A stretch of 64,000 bases of DNA from an uncultured Eubacteriales bacterium (GTDB lineage Bacteria > Bacillota > Clostridia > Oscillospirales > Oscillospiraceae). The notes below the pieces were generated by a model, which was not told where the DNA came from, ran no database searches, and was given only the letters and a program-made list of their open reading frames with translations. Positions 14,570-23,471 of the stretch are shown piece by piece. The stretch is taken from positions 12,376 through 76,375 of the forward strand of contig UQZJ01000013.1 in NCBI GenBank assembly GCA_900545495.1, read 5' to 3'. Made by a program: the position numbers and the translations under genes. How positions within the stretch are numbered: the stretch's first letter is position 1; every line of letters begins with the position of its first letter.

Positions 14570-16345
14570 TTACTTCTCCTCCTTTTCGATGGCGTCAAAC
14601 GGGCAGGCCTGGGCGCAGACGGTGCAGCCCACGCACTGGGTTCGGTCGATGAACGCCTTGCCGTTCTCCATGGAGATGGCGGGGCAGCCCACCTTCAGGC
14701 AGCTCTTGCAGCTCTTGCACTTGTCGGGGTTGACCACGCACATACCGGTGTCGTGCTTCACCCGCTTGATGAGCAGGCAGGGACGGCGTGTGACGATGGC
14801 GGGGTGCTTGCCCTCGTTGAGGGCGGCCACCGCGTCGTCCACGGTCTTCTTCATGGCGGCCAGATCCTGGGGATCCACGGTGAAGATGGGGGCGTAGCCG
14901 TAGGCCCCAAACACCTTTTCCACGCTGATCATGGGGGCCTCCTCGCCCATCAGGGTGTAGCCGGAGCCGGGGTTGTCCTGATGGCCGGTCATGCCGGTGA
15001 TGCGGTTATCCAGCACGCAGGGGATCATGCGGCCGTTGTTGTAGATGATCTCGGCGGCGCCGGTCATGCCGCTGTGGAAGAAGGTGGAGTCGCCCATGAC
15101 GCCGAACACCACCTTATCGGTGACACCCTCCCGCTGGAAGGACTTGGCCATGCCCATGCCGGCGGAGAAGCCGCCGCCCATGCAGATGCACACGTCCATG
15201 CAGTTCAGCGGCGGCGCAAAGCCCAGCGTGTAGCAGCCGATATCGCCGGTGACCACATAGTTCTTGTTCTTGGACAGGGTGTAGAAGAAACCGCGGTGGG
15301 GGCAGCCGGGACACAGGGCGGGAGGACGCTTGGCCACCTGCACGTCGGGGATGGTCTTATAGTCGGGCTTGATGCCCAGCACACGCTCCCGCAGAAGCTG
15401 GGTGTTCAGCTCGTACAGCTTGCCGGTCAGCTCCTTGCCGACGCAGTCGATGCCGGCGGCCTTGATCTCGTCCTCCATGAAGGGATCCAGCTCCTCAATG
15501 ACGTACAGCTTCTCCACCTTCTCGGCGAAGCTGCGGATCAGCTCCATGGGCAGGGGATAGGTCAGACCCAGCTTCAGGAAGGATGTACCCTCGGGGAACA
15601 CCTCCTTGGCGTACTGGTAGCTGATGGACGCGGTGATGACGCCCACCTTGCCGTCGCCCAGCTCCACCTTGTTCAGGCCGTTCTCCAGTGCGCGGGTGCA
15701 GCCGTACTCCGCCAGCTTCACCAGACGCTCCTCCACGATGGGGTGGTTCAGGTAGGCGTTGGCGGGGGCGCAGATGTACTTGCGGGTGTTCCGGGCGTAG
15801 GCGGGGGCGGTGTGCTCCACACGCTCGCCGAACTCCACCAGCCCCTTGCTGTGACAGACGCGGGTGGTGGTGCGGTACAGCACCGGGGTGTCGAACTCCT
15901 CGGAGATCTCGCAGGCCAGCCGGACGAAATCCTTGCACTCCTGGGCGTCGCTGGGCTCCACCATGGCGATCTTGGCGGCGCGGGCATAGTGGCGGTTGTC
16001 CTGCTCATTCTGGGAGGAGTGGCAGGAGGGGTCGTCGGCGGTGACAACGACATAGGCGCCGTTGACGCCCATGTAGCCGGCGGTGAACAGGGGGTCGGCG
16101 GCCACGTTCAGACCTACCATCTTCATGGTGCAGAAGGAGCGGGAGCCGGCCACGGACGCGCCGTAGGCCACCTCGGTGGCCACCTTCTCGTTGGGCGCCC
16201 ACTCGCAGTAGACGTCCTTGCCGTACTGGGGCAGGTTTTCCAGAATTTCCGTGCTGGGCGTTCCGGGGTAAGCGGAACAGACCTTGATACCGGCTTCGTA
16301 GACGCCGCGTGCGGTGGCCTCGTTACCGGACATCAGATGTTTCAT
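14570..16345 (-). CDS. iorA: Indolepyruvate:ferredoxin oxidoreductase, alpha subunit
   Basis: A 591-residue subunit containing the TPP-binding and pyrimidine-binding domains plus a C-terminal 2[4Fe-4S] ferredoxin domain with CKSCKSCLKVGCPAI and CVGCTVCAQACPFDAI. The TPP region (GDIGCYTLGFAPPLN, GVMGDSTFFHSG) is intact. I chose the ATG in MKHLMSGNEATARG, preceded by GAAAGGTGG; a GTG four codons earlier overlaps that site. The enzyme would act in fermentation of Trp, Phe and Tyr after transamination. Buk lies 63 bases upstream in the same direction. Confidence 0.95.
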   Translation of the reverse strand: MKHLMSGNEATARGVYEAGIKVCSAYPGTPSTEILENLPQYGKDVYCEWAPNEKVATEVAYGASVAGSRSFCTMKMVGLNVAADPLFTAGYMGVNGAYVVVTADDPSCHSSQNEQDNRHYARAAKIAMVEPSDAQECKDFVRLACEISEEFDTPVLYRTTTRVCHSKGLVEFGERVEHTAPAYARNTRKYICAPANAYLNHPIVEERLVKLAEYGCTRALENGLNKVELGDGKVGVITASISYQYAKEVFPEGTSFLKLGLTYPLPMELIRSFAEKVEKLYVIEELDPFMEDEIKAAGIDCVGKELTGKLYELNTQLLRERVLGIKPDYKTIPDVQVAKRPPALCPGCPHRGFFYTLSKNKNYVVTGDIGCYTLGFAPPLNCMDVCICMGGGFSAGMGMAKSFQREGVTDKVVFGVMGDSTFFHSGMTGAAEIIYNNGRMIPCVLDNRITGMTGHQDNPGSGYTLMGEEAPMISVEKVFGAYGYAPIFTVDPQDLAAMKKTVDDAVAALNEGKHPAIVTRRPCLLIKRVKHDTGMCVVNPDKCKSCKSCLKVGCPAISMENGKAFIDRTQCVGCTVCAQACPFDAIEKEEK

Positions 16346-16408
16346 AGCTTTTTCCACCTTTCTTTTTTCTCGCTGCCTGACTATATTGCCATGTACTTCT
16401 AAACGGAT

Positions 16409-17464
16409 TTAATACTGTGCGGCCTCCTGCTGCCCGTGGAGCACGCGCAGCGCGCCCTCGGCCAGTGCGCGCATCTCCTCCTCACCGGGCAGGCGGATCA
16501 CCTTGGCGATCTTGCCCACATAGGCGGTGATGTCGTCGCAGAACGTTTCGCCAAAGGCCATGCCGCCGGTGTAGACGATGGCGTCCACATCGAAATGCAG
16601 CACGGCGGCCATGGCGCCGATGTCCTTGGCCAGCTGGTAGACCAGCGCCTGATAGGCCTCGGCGGCCTTGGCGTCGCCCTCCGCCATTCTGGCGCAGACC
16701 ACGCGGAAGTCGGTGGTACCCACATAGGAGAGCATACCGGCCCGGCGGCCCAGCGTCTTTTTCACCTCGTCCTTGGTTTTGCCGCTGAAGCAGTAGTCGA
16801 TAAGCTGGTTCACCGGCAGGCCGCCGGCGCGGTCCATGCCCATGGAGCCCTCGTCCTTTACGTTGCACACATCCACCACGCGGCCGTGCCGGTGGGCGCC
16901 TACGCTGACGCCGCCGCCCAGATGGCACACGATGAGGTTTACGTCCTCGTAGGCCTTGCCCAGCTCCTGCGCGGCCTTGCGGCCGATGGACTTGTGGTTC
17001 AGGGCGTGGAACTGGCACAGGCGGCGGAATTCGGCAAAGCCGGTGTAGTGGGCCACCTCGGTCATCTCGTCCACGCATACCGGGTCCACGAAGAAGGCGG
17101 GGATGCCCACCATATCGCCCAGCTTCTTGGCCAGATACGCGCCCAGATTGGACGGATGCTCGCCGTAGGGCGCCGTCTCTACGTCGTGCATGACCTTGTC
17201 GTTGACGGCGTAGGTGCCGGAGGGGATGGGGCGATACAGGCCGCCGCGGCCGCACACCGCGTCAAAGTCCTCCAGCTTGTAGCCGGCGGCGGTGATGGCG
17301 TCCAGAATGGCGGCCTTGCGGTAATCCGCCTGATCGATGACGCGGTCGAACTGGTTCAGCTCCTCGGCGGAGTGGTCAAGCCCCAGCTTGTAGAGCTGCT
17401 GGTCCTCGTCGAACACCGCGATCTTCGTGCTGGTGGCGCCGGGGTTGATAACTAAGATCTTCAT
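16409..17464 (-). CDS. buk: Butyrate kinase
   Basis: A 351-residue acyl kinase of the acetate/butyrate kinase family: acyl-phosphate + ADP gives acid + ATP. The N-terminus MKILVINPGATSTKIAVFDE and the CHLGGGVSVGAH motif are typical of Buk. The ATG follows AAAGGAGAGAACCG. Because it is co-oriented with iorAB and shares their promoter, the kinase may act on branched or aromatic acyl phosphates as well as butyryl phosphate. No phosphotransbutyrylase (ptb) gene is adjacent, which is unusual for buk. Confidence 0.93.
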   Translation of the reverse strand: MKILVINPGATSTKIAVFDEDQQLYKLGLDHSAEELNQFDRVIDQADYRKAAILDAITAAGYKLEDFDAVCGRGGLYRPIPSGTYAVNDKVMHDVETAPYGEHPSNLGAYLAKKLGDMVGIPAFFVDPVCVDEMTEVAHYTGFAEFRRLCQFHALNHKSIGRKAAQELGKAYEDVNLIVCHLGGGVSVGAHRHGRVVDVCNVKDEGSMGMDRAGGLPVNQLIDYCFSGKTKDEVKKTLGRRAGMLSYVGTTDFRVVCARMAEGDAKAAEAYQALVYQLAKDIGAMAAVLHFDVDAIVYTGGMAFGETFCDDITAYVGKIAKVIRLPGEEEMRALAEGALRVLHGQQEAAQY

Positions 17465-17539
17465 CGGTTCTCTCCTTTTTTTCGTATTTGGCATCGGGAA
17501 ATTGTAAAATTTCACCGAATCATTTAATGAGCTATTCAC

Positions 17540-17568
17540 ATTATGGCACCGGCGGCTGCCGATGTCAA
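17540..17568 (-). promoter_or_regulatory. Promoter for buk-iorA-iorB
   Basis: Minus strand perfect TTGACA (17563-17568), 17-base spacer, CATAAT (17540-17545), about 75 bases before buk. Confidence 0.8.
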
Positions 17569-17606
17569 CGGCGATCTGGGGATTTCCGAAAAGTTGGCAT
17601 ATCGCA

Positions 17607-17655
17607 CAAAAAAGGACTGCCGGTGCTGGGCAAAACAGCACTTGCAGTCCTTTTG
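17607..17655 (-). terminator. Terminator of the TetR-type gene
   Basis: Stem AAAAGGACTGC / GCAGTCCTTTT with an inner stem AGTGCTG/CGGTGCT-like pair and poly-T on the minus strand, directly after the regulator stop codon. Confidence 0.85.
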
Positions 17656-17658
17656 TTT

Positions 17659-18270
17659 TCAGTTCTCCGGCTGACGCCAGCCGTCCAGCAGGGCGGCAGC
17701 CATCCGGCGGCCGCGGGTCACCAGATCAAAGCCCTTCTCGTAGATACGCCACTCGAACAGCATACCTCGGTGGAGCGCCACCAGCTCGGCCACCAGCTCC
17801 TGCCCGTCCCGCTGGGGGGAGATGCTGCCCTCCTGCTGACAGGCGGCGGTCAGCTCCCGCAGGACGCGGAAGTACACGCGCGTTTCGTTGTCCCGCAAAA
17901 TGGCCTGCTCCGGGTACTTCAAACCGTGGATGAAGCTGCGGTACAGGGAGGGGTCCTTGCTGCTGATATCCAGCGCACGCCCCACAAAATCCAGCAGCTT
18001 GCTGCGGGCGGAAACGGTGGTATCGGACAGATACTCCCGCTCCAGCACCTCGTACTGGGCGTCCACGCTGCTGGTGATGTGTATGATCAACTCGTCCTTA
18101 CTCTTAAAGTAATGGTAGATGTTGCCCACGGAGCAGCCGGCGGCCTGCGCGATCTGCTCCACAGACACATTTTCAAAGCCGTCCCTGTCAAACAGGTCCA
18201 GCGCCACATATTGGATGCGGGAGCGCATCTCCAATGCCTGTCGTTTGCGGGTGGTCAGCGGTTTTTCCAT
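17659..18270 (-). CDS. TetR/AcrR-family transcriptional regulator
   Basis: A 203-residue one-component repressor. The N-terminal helix-turn-helix (about residues 14-60) includes ALDLFDRDGFENVSVEQIAQ and CSVGNIYHYFKSKDEL, the family hallmark. The C-terminal ligand domain is not recognisable. AAAGGAGC precedes the ATG. It lies upstream of and in the same direction as buk-iorAB but has its own promoter and terminator, so control of that operon is possible but only inferred. Confidence 0.92.
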   Translation of the reverse strand: MEKPLTTRKRQALEMRSRIQYVALDLFDRDGFENVSVEQIAQAAGCSVGNIYHYFKSKDELIIHITSSVDAQYEVLEREYLSDTTVSARSKLLDFVGRALDISSKDPSLYRSFIHGLKYPEQAILRDNETRVYFRVLRELTAACQQEGSISPQRDGQELVAELVALHRGMLFEWRIYEKGFDLVTRGRRMAAALLDGWRQPEN

Positions 18271-18299
18271 AGCAGCTCCTTTGGCGTAGTTTTTTCTTT

Positions 18300-18328
18300 A
18301 TCATAGCAAGTTTTTGGCGGCAGGTCAA
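18300..18328 (-). promoter_or_regulatory. Promoter for the TetR-type gene
   Basis: Minus strand TTGACC (18323-18328), 17-base spacer, TATGAT (18300-18305). Confidence 0.8.
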
Positions 18329-18389
18329 GGCGGGCGCGGGCGGGTTTGCGGGGCGTTTTCGTTAAAGAAAAAATTATCAAAAAAGGGGG

Positions 18390-18418
18390 TTGACATTTCC
18401 GGGAAGTCGAGCTATAAT
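18390..18418 (+). promoter_or_regulatory. Promoter for tRNA-Leu(CAG)
   Basis: Perfect TTGACA (18390-18395), 17-base spacer, perfect TATAAT (18413-18418). Confidence 0.9.
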
Positions 18419-18434
18419 CTCACTTGTTCGTGAC

Positions 18435-18522
18435 GCGCGAGTGGTGGAATTGGCAGACTCGCTAGATTCAGGTTCTAGTGCTCATTACGGGCGTGCGGGT
18501 TCAAGTCCCGCCTCGCGCACCA
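18435..18522 (+). tRNA. tRNA-Leu (CAG)
   Basis: The acceptor stem GCGCGAG pairs with CTCGCGC, followed by discriminator A and an encoded CCA. The anticodon stem-loop CTAGA-TTCAGGT-TCTAG gives anticodon CAG. The long variable arm and the T loop (GTTCAAGTC) fit a class II leucine tRNA. Confidence 0.97.
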
Positions 18523-18526
18523 ACAG

Positions 18527-18566
18527 AAAAACCCTTGAAGCTGCAAGGCTTCGAGGGTTTTTCTTT
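18527..18566 (+). terminator. Terminator of tRNA-Leu(CAG)
   Basis: Stem AACCCTTGAAGC / GCTTCGAGGGTT with T-rich tail (TTTTTCTTTT), 5 bases after the tRNA. Confidence 0.9.
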
Positions 18567-18623
18567 TCCGCGCCGCACGCGTTCCCAGCGCGTCTCCGGT
18601 GTGAAAGAATTGTTCAAAGCAAG

Positions 18624-18662
18624 GAAGGCTTACCGCCTGCAGAGCGCAGGCGGTAAGCCTTT
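18624..18662 (-). terminator. Hairpin downstream of galE
   Basis: A 15-bp perfect stem (AGGCTTACCGCCTGC and complement, 4-base loop) lies about 55 bases past the galE stop. The T run on the minus strand is weak, so termination is likely but not certain. Confidence 0.5.
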
Positions 18663-18714
18663 CGTGCTTGTATCGTGCGCCGATGCGGTCATGCAGACGG
18701 GCGCGGACGGCGGC

Positions 18715-19737
18715 TCACTCCGCCGCTGCAAAGCCATCCGGATTTTTAAGCTGCCAGTTCCACGCATCGCGGCACATATCCTCCAGCGACCGCGTGGCAC
18801 TCCAGCCCAGCAATTCCCGTGCCTTCTCCGCCGAGGCGTAGCACACCGGAACATCTCCCGCCCGCCGCTGGGTGATCCGGAAGGGGATGTGTACGCCGGT
18901 GGCGCTTTCAAACGCGGCGACCATCTCCAGCACGCTGTGTCCCATACCCGTCCCCAGATTGAACACCTCCACGCCGCTGTGGGAGGCGCAGAACGGGAGG
19001 GCGGCCACATGGCCAGCGGCCAGATCCATAATATGGATATAGTCCCGGATACAGGTGCCGTCCGGCGTGTCGTAGTCGGCGCCAAAGACCGAAAGCTGCT
19101 GGCGCTTGCCTGCCGCCACCTGTGTGATATACGGCATCAGGTTGTTCGGTATGCCGGCGGGCGCCTCTCCGATCAGGCCGCTGGGGTGCGCACCCACCGG
19201 ATTGAAATAGCGGAAGAATACTGCGGAGAACGCCGCATCCGCCGCCGCGTAGTCCCGTATGATCTGCTCGATCATATACTTCGTCCAGCCGTAGGGGTTG
19301 GCGATACCGCCGGTGGGACACGCCTCCGTAAGCGGCAGCGTGACCGGGTCACCGTACACCGTTGCGGAGGAGCTGAAAATCAGGCTTCTGACGCGGTACC
19401 TGCTCATGACCTCCAGAAGCGTGAGCGCACCGTCCAGGTTGCCTCTGTAATACTTGAGCGGCTGCTGTACAGACTCGCCCACCGCCTTATAGCCCGCGAA
19501 GTGCATGACCGCGTCAACGGTATGCCTCTCAAAAATCCGCCCCAGCGCCGCGGCGTCCCGGATATCGATCCCGTAGGTCGCCACGCGCCTTCCGGTGATC
19601 CGCTCAATGCGGGCGGGTACCTCCGGGGAGCTGTTGCAGAAATTGTCCGCGATGATCACGTCATATCCGGACCGGAGCAATTCGACGGCGACATGGCTGC
19701 CGATATATCCCGCTCCGCCGGTCAGTAAAATCGTCAT
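18715..19737 (-). CDS. galE: UDP-glucose 4-epimerase
   Basis: A 340-residue extended SDR interconverting UDP-glucose and UDP-galactose (or the N-acetyl forms). NAD motif GGAGYIGS at 7-14, catalytic Ser124 and Y149-G-W-T-K153 are all present. The start is the ATG giving MTILLTGGAGYIGS; its ribosome binding site is weak. It is divergent from the exopolysaccharide operon that begins 450 bases away and probably supplies UDP-galactose to it. Confidence 0.95.
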   Translation of the reverse strand: MTILLTGGAGYIGSHVAVELLRSGYDVIIADNFCNSSPEVPARIERITGRRVATYGIDIRDAAALGRIFERHTVDAVMHFAGYKAVGESVQQPLKYYRGNLDGALTLLEVMSRYRVRSLIFSSSATVYGDPVTLPLTEACPTGGIANPYGWTKYMIEQIIRDYAAADAAFSAVFFRYFNPVGAHPSGLIGEAPAGIPNNLMPYITQVAAGKRQQLSVFGADYDTPDGTCIRDYIHIMDLAAGHVAALPFCASHSGVEVFNLGTGMGHSVLEMVAAFESATGVHIPFRITQRRAGDVPVCYASAEKARELLGWSATRSLEDMCRDAWNWQLKNPDGFAAAE

Positions 19738-20185
19738 GCTCTGCCCACTTTCTTCGAGAAAAATTTGCGTCTTCGTGCGGCACAGTGCCTGCGGCATGGG
19801 CATCCAAAGCGCCTTACACCGCGCAGACATCACGCCGGCGGCAGGGGATAGGATCCGGCCTTGCCGCAGGATACCGCATTTTTGTGTAATGATACAAAAG
19901 TATAGCACACGCCACGGCAAAATGCAATTACCTTGCTGAAAATGCGAGGGAAAACACGGAGAGTTTGTGCGAGTATGCTCGATTCTTCGGCGAAAATAAC
20001 TTGCACTATGGTGGATTATGTGGTGTAGTAAAAGCAAAATTTTGAGGTTTTTTGCCGCACGGATTTGGCAACTCCGTGAAGAGACCCCCGCCATCGCCTG
20101 CGGAGGACGGCGGAAGGGCTTCGGCCGCCGCAGCTTTGACCGGCAAAGGCATATTTTTAGCCCTCAAGAAAGGATCACCCCACAC
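19738..20185. promoter_or_regulatory. Divergent galE / exopolysaccharide promoter region
   Basis: This 448-base gap holds no supported gene. A minus-strand promoter for galE is seen at 19899-19927 (TTGCAT, 17 bases, TATACT). The long distance to galE leaves a leader of about 160 bases. For the plus-strand operon only weak elements are visible (TTGCAC at 20001-20006 with no good -10 at normal spacing). I see no riboswitch or terminator. Confidence 0.5.
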
Positions 20186-20950
20186 ATGAAAAAAGAAGAC
20201 GCAAATCCCAAAATCGATCTGCTGTCGCTCCTGAAGGCCATGTGGAAGAGCCTGTGGCTGATCGTGGCGGCGACGGTGTTGTGCGGTGCTGCCGCATTCA
20301 CGATCACGCGGTTCTGCATTACGCCGCTTTATAAGGCCAGCGTGATGATGTATGTAAACAACAGCTCTCTGTCCGTGGGCAGCACCAAGGTGAGCATCAG
20401 CTCCTCAGACCTGTCTGCTGCCCAGAGTTTGGTGGACACCTATCTGGTGATCCTGAATACCCGCACCACGCTGGACGAGGTGCGGGACAAAACCGGCGTC
20501 TCTTACACATACGAGGAATTGTCGGAGATGATCTCCGCTTCCGCCGTCAACTCCACGGAGGTCTTTAAGATCGAGGTCACCAGTCCCGACCCCAAGGAGG
20601 CGCGGGACATCGGCAACGTGATCGCACAGGTGCTGCAAAAGCGCATTGCCGCCATCGTGGAGGGCAGCTCCGTCCGCGTGGTGGATAAGGCGGTGACACC
20701 GACGGAGAAGGCGTCCCCCAGCATTACACGAAATACGGCGGTGGGTATGCTGCTGGGCCTCATCGCCAGCTGCGGCTATATCGCCGTGCGGACCATCCTC
20801 GATGACCGTATCCACGACGAGGACTGCCTGATGCAGATGTACGAGAGCATCCCGGTACTGGCGCTCGTTCCTGAGCTGACCACCACGGAGTCCGATGGCT
20901 ATGGGTACTACCAGGCGTCGGACGGGAAGAGAAAAGGAGCGTCCGCATGA
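20186..20950 (+). CDS. cpsC: Capsular polysaccharide chain-length regulator (CpsC/Wzz family)
   Basis: A 254-residue membrane adaptor with two transmembrane helices (about 22-42 and 184-203) flanking an extracytoplasmic domain, the YveK/CpsC arrangement. In Gram-positives this protein activates the separate CpsD tyrosine kinase and sets polymer length. The conserved PTEKASPSI proline segment precedes the second helix. The start ATG follows AAGAAAGGATCACC; upstream in-frame sequence has no homology. Its stop overlaps the cpsD start (ATGA). Confidence 0.92.
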   Translation: MKKEDANPKIDLLSLLKAMWKSLWLIVAATVLCGAAAFTITRFCITPLYKASVMMYVNNSSLSVGSTKVSISSSDLSAAQSLVDTYLVILNTRTTLDEVRDKTGVSYTYEELSEMISASAVNSTEVFKIEVTSPDPKEARDIGNVIAQVLQKRIAAIVEGSSVRVVDKAVTPTEKASPSITRNTAVGMLLGLIASCGYIAVRTILDDRIHDEDCLMQMYESIPVLALVPELTTTESDGYGYYQASDGKRKGASA

Positions 20951-21723
20951 AATTTGTCGGTAAACGGGAAGCGCCCATGACGCTGTCCAAGCAGCGGAAG
21001 CTGCTGGGAAACCATTTGAATTTTGCGGCGGCGGAGGCCTATAAGCTGCTGCGGACGAACCTGATGTTCGCGCTGCCGAACAACAACGAGTGCCGCGTGA
21101 TCGGCATCACCAGCGCACTGCGCGGTGAGGGAAAGAGCACCACCAGCGTGAACCTGGCCTACACCATCGCCCAGACCGGCGAGCGCGTGCTGATGATCGA
21201 GGCGGATATGCGCCTGCCCAACGTGGCGCAGCGTCTGGCACTGCGGCCCACACTGGGACTTTCCGACCTGCTGGCGGGGCTTTGCACCCGCGAGGAGGCC
21301 ATACAGGAGAGCGGTATGCTGGACAACCTGCGGATCATCGCGGCGGGCAGCATCCCTCCCAACCCTATGGAGCTGCTGGGCTCTGAGCAGATGACGCAGC
21401 AGCTGGCGGAGCTGAAGAAGGAGTTCGACTTCATCATCTTCGACCTGCCGCCTGTCAATGCTGTGGCGGACGGTTTGGTCATCTCCCGGCTGGTACAGGG
21501 CATGGTGGTGGTTGTTCGTCAGGATTACGGTGACCGCAGTTCTCTGTCGGTGGCGGTACGGCGTCTGCAATATCTGAATGTGAAGATCCTGGGCTTTGTC
21601 ATGACGTACAGCCACGCGGAAAAGAAGGCATACAAGTACCGTAAGTATGGCTACGGCTATGGCTATGGCTACTACGGCAAAAAAGGGAAGAGCAGTGCGG
21701 CCGACACCAACGACGATGATTGA
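20947..21723 (+). CDS. cpsD: BY-type tyrosine kinase (CpsD)
   Basis: A 258-residue cytoplasmic bacterial tyrosine kinase. Walker A is SALRGEGKST (56-65), Walker A' is VLMIEADMRLP (81-91), and Walker B is FDFIIFDLPPV. The C-terminus carries a dense tyrosine cluster (YKYRKYGYGYGYGYYG), the autophosphorylation tail that cycles during polymer export. It needs CpsC for activation and CpsB for dephosphorylation; all three genes overlap here, so the complete switch is encoded together. Confidence 0.95.
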   Translation: MKFVGKREAPMTLSKQRKLLGNHLNFAAAEAYKLLRTNLMFALPNNNECRVIGITSALRGEGKSTTSVNLAYTIAQTGERVLMIEADMRLPNVAQRLALRPTLGLSDLLAGLCTREEAIQESGMLDNLRIIAAGSIPPNPMELLGSEQMTQQLAELKKEFDFIIFDLPPVNAVADGLVISRLVQGMVVVVRQDYGDRSSLSVAVRRLQYLNVKILGFVMTYSHAEKKAYKYRKYGYGYGYGYYGKKGKSSAADTNDDD

Positions 21724-22414
21724 TTTCCACACACATATTCTGCCGGGCATAGACGACGGCAGCCGCAGCGCGGACGAGAGCATCCAAATGCTGCGCGCCA
21801 TGCCGGAGGTCACCCACGTGGTGGCCACACCGCATTTCTATGCATGGGAGAACACGCCGGAGAGGTTCCTGCGGCGGCGTACCGCCGCATGGGAGCAGCT
21901 GCGGGAACGGCTGGACGACACGGCGCCCGACATACGGCTGGGCGCGGAGGTCTGCTATTTTGAGGGCATCTGCCGCAGTGATGAGCTGCACAGCCTCTGC
22001 ATCGAGGGAACCAACGTGCTGCTTCTGGAGATGCCCTTTGAGAAGTGGAGCAGCCGGGCGCTCCATGACCTGCTGGAGCTGGGACACCGGGCGGAGCTGC
22101 GGGTGGTGCTGGCCCACGCCGAGCGCTACGAGAGCTTTTACCACAAGCGGGACTGGCAGCACGTTGCGGACAGCCCCATCATGATCCAGTGCAACGCCGC
22201 TTTCTTCCTGCGGCTGCGGACAAGGCGCGAGGCACTGCGGCTGGTGAAGGACGGACGCATCCACCTGCTGGGCTCGGATTGCCACGGCGCAGAGCACCGT
22301 GCGCCCAATCTGGACGAGGCGGCGCAGGTGATCCGGAAGAATCTGGGCGAAGATGCCCTGTGCGAGATAGACCGTCTGGCGCTGCGGCTGCTGGACGGCA
22401 AGGGAGCGGAGTGA
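21716..22414 (+). CDS. cpsB: PHP-type tyrosine phosphatase (CpsB/YwqE)
   Basis: A 232-residue metal-dependent protein-tyrosine phosphatase of the PHP fold. The opening MIDFHTHILPGIDDGSRS holds the first metal-binding His pair (H5, H7). Later LAHAERY and LLGSDCHG supply further ligands. It removes phosphate from CpsD. The ATG at 21716 overlaps the cpsD end by 8 bases and has no separate strong ribosome binding site, which implies translational coupling. Confidence 0.93.
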   Translation: MIDFHTHILPGIDDGSRSADESIQMLRAMPEVTHVVATPHFYAWENTPERFLRRRTAAWEQLRERLDDTAPDIRLGAEVCYFEGICRSDELHSLCIEGTNVLLLEMPFEKWSSRALHDLLELGHRAELRVVLAHAERYESFYHKRDWQHVADSPIMIQCNAAFFLRLRTRREALRLVKDGRIHLLGSDCHGAEHRAPNLDEAAQVIRKNLGEDALCEIDRLALRLLDGKGAE

Positions 22415-22416
22415 CC

Positions 22417-23169
22417 GTGAAAAAATATATGCTGATCATCGGCGGCTTTGCCATTGTCGCCGCCATATACCTGCTGCTGACCTTCCGTCCATGGCACAAG
22501 GAGCCGCCCAAGCCCGTGCTGCCGGATGTAAGCGAGCCGATACAGGAGGTGGAGCCGGAAAAATATGTCAGCCCCATTGACTTCACGGCACTGCAGGAGA
22601 AGAACCCGGATATCTTCGGCTGGCTGGATATCCCCGGTACGGATACCAGCTATCCGCTGCTCCAGTCGCAGGAGGATGACAATTTCTATATGCGGCACGA
22701 TGCCTACGGGAACTATGACAGCGCAGGGTCGCTGTTCTGCGAGCATCGGTACAACAGGAACGACATGACCGACCCTGCAACGGTGATCTACGGTCACCGC
22801 CAGAACGACGGCTCCATGTTTGGCGCGCTGCAGCAGACCTTCTCCAATCCAGAGAGCTTTGCATCGCACAGGACCATCGTGGTATACCTGCCGGATCGTG
22901 AGCTGCACTATCAGGTGCGGGCGGCGCTGCCCTATGACAACCGCCACATCCTGTACCAGTATGATTTTCACGATACCCAGTCGTACAGCAATTTCCTGTA
23001 CAGCATCTACAATGCACGGGCACTGGGGATCAACTATGCGGACGAGACCATCGAGACAGACGACACACTGCTGATCCTGTCCACCTGCCTGAAGGGGAAC
23101 CGCAAAAACCGTTTTCTCGTGGTGGCCGTCTTGGAGCAAACCGTTCCGGAGACGAGCACTGCCGAATAA
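22417..23169 (+). CDS. srtB: Class B sortase
   Basis: A 250-residue membrane transpeptidase with an N-terminal signal anchor (about 5-22). Catalytic residues are visible: H127 in VIYGHRQN, C224 in LILSTCLKG, R232 in NRFLVV. The GWLDIPGTDTSYPLLQ and YMRHDAYGNYDSAGSLF segments are class B hallmarks. I favour the GTG start at 22417 because GGGAG lies ten bases upstream; a GTG at 22411 is too close. The next gene encodes a tiny protein with a matching SPQTG sorting signal. Confidence 0.92.
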   Translation: MKKYMLIIGGFAIVAAIYLLLTFRPWHKEPPKPVLPDVSEPIQEVEPEKYVSPIDFTALQEKNPDIFGWLDIPGTDTSYPLLQSQEDDNFYMRHDAYGNYDSAGSLFCEHRYNRNDMTDPATVIYGHRQNDGSMFGALQQTFSNPESFASHRTIVVYLPDRELHYQVRAALPYDNRHILYQYDFHDTQSYSNFLYSIYNARALGINYADETIETDDTLLILSTCLKGNRKNRFLVVAVLEQTVPETSTAE

Positions 23170-23202
23170 TAAAAAACTATTATATTTTAGGAGGATGTAA
23201 GT

Positions 23203-23466
23203 ATGAAAAAGATCATGAGTTTGCTGCTGGCGCTGCTGCTGGCTGCCGCGCTGACCGTCTCCGCCTTTGCACAGGGCTTTACCAACAGCGCCGGTCAGGA
23301 GGGTGAGGATCCCGTGATTCCTAACCCCGGTAGCACCATCCCCGGCGGTACGGTACCCACCTCCCCTCAGACGGGTGAGGCAGACGCAGTGTGGGTCATC
23401 GCTGGCATCGCCGGTCTGGCGGCAGGCACCTGCATCGTGGTGAAGAAGCGCTCCACAGCCTGCTGA
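23203..23466 (+). CDS. 87-residue SPQTG sortase substrate
   Basis: A small secreted protein with a signal peptide (cleavage likely after SAFA, residue 23). A Gly/Pro/Glu-rich linker of about 30 residues follows, then the sorting motif SPQTG (54-58), a hydrophobic span (about 62-80) and a basic tail KKRSTAC. SPxTG is the motif recognised by Clostridioides difficile SrtB, so it fits the adjacent class B sortase. After cleavage between T57 and G58 the mature product would be only about 34 residues, with no folded domain. It has a strong AGGAGG site. It may be an anchor, tether or decoy peptide; its role is unknown. Confidence 0.85.
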   Translation: MKKIMSLLLALLLAAALTVSAFAQGFTNSAGQEGEDPVIPNPGSTIPGGTVPTSPQTGEADAVWVIAGIAGLAAGTCIVVKKRSTAC

Positions 23467-23471
23467 GCGCG

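Noticed and set aside
14567..16402. 611-codon plus-strand frame
   Set aside because: Opposite strand of iorA, which has Fe-S and TPP motifs.
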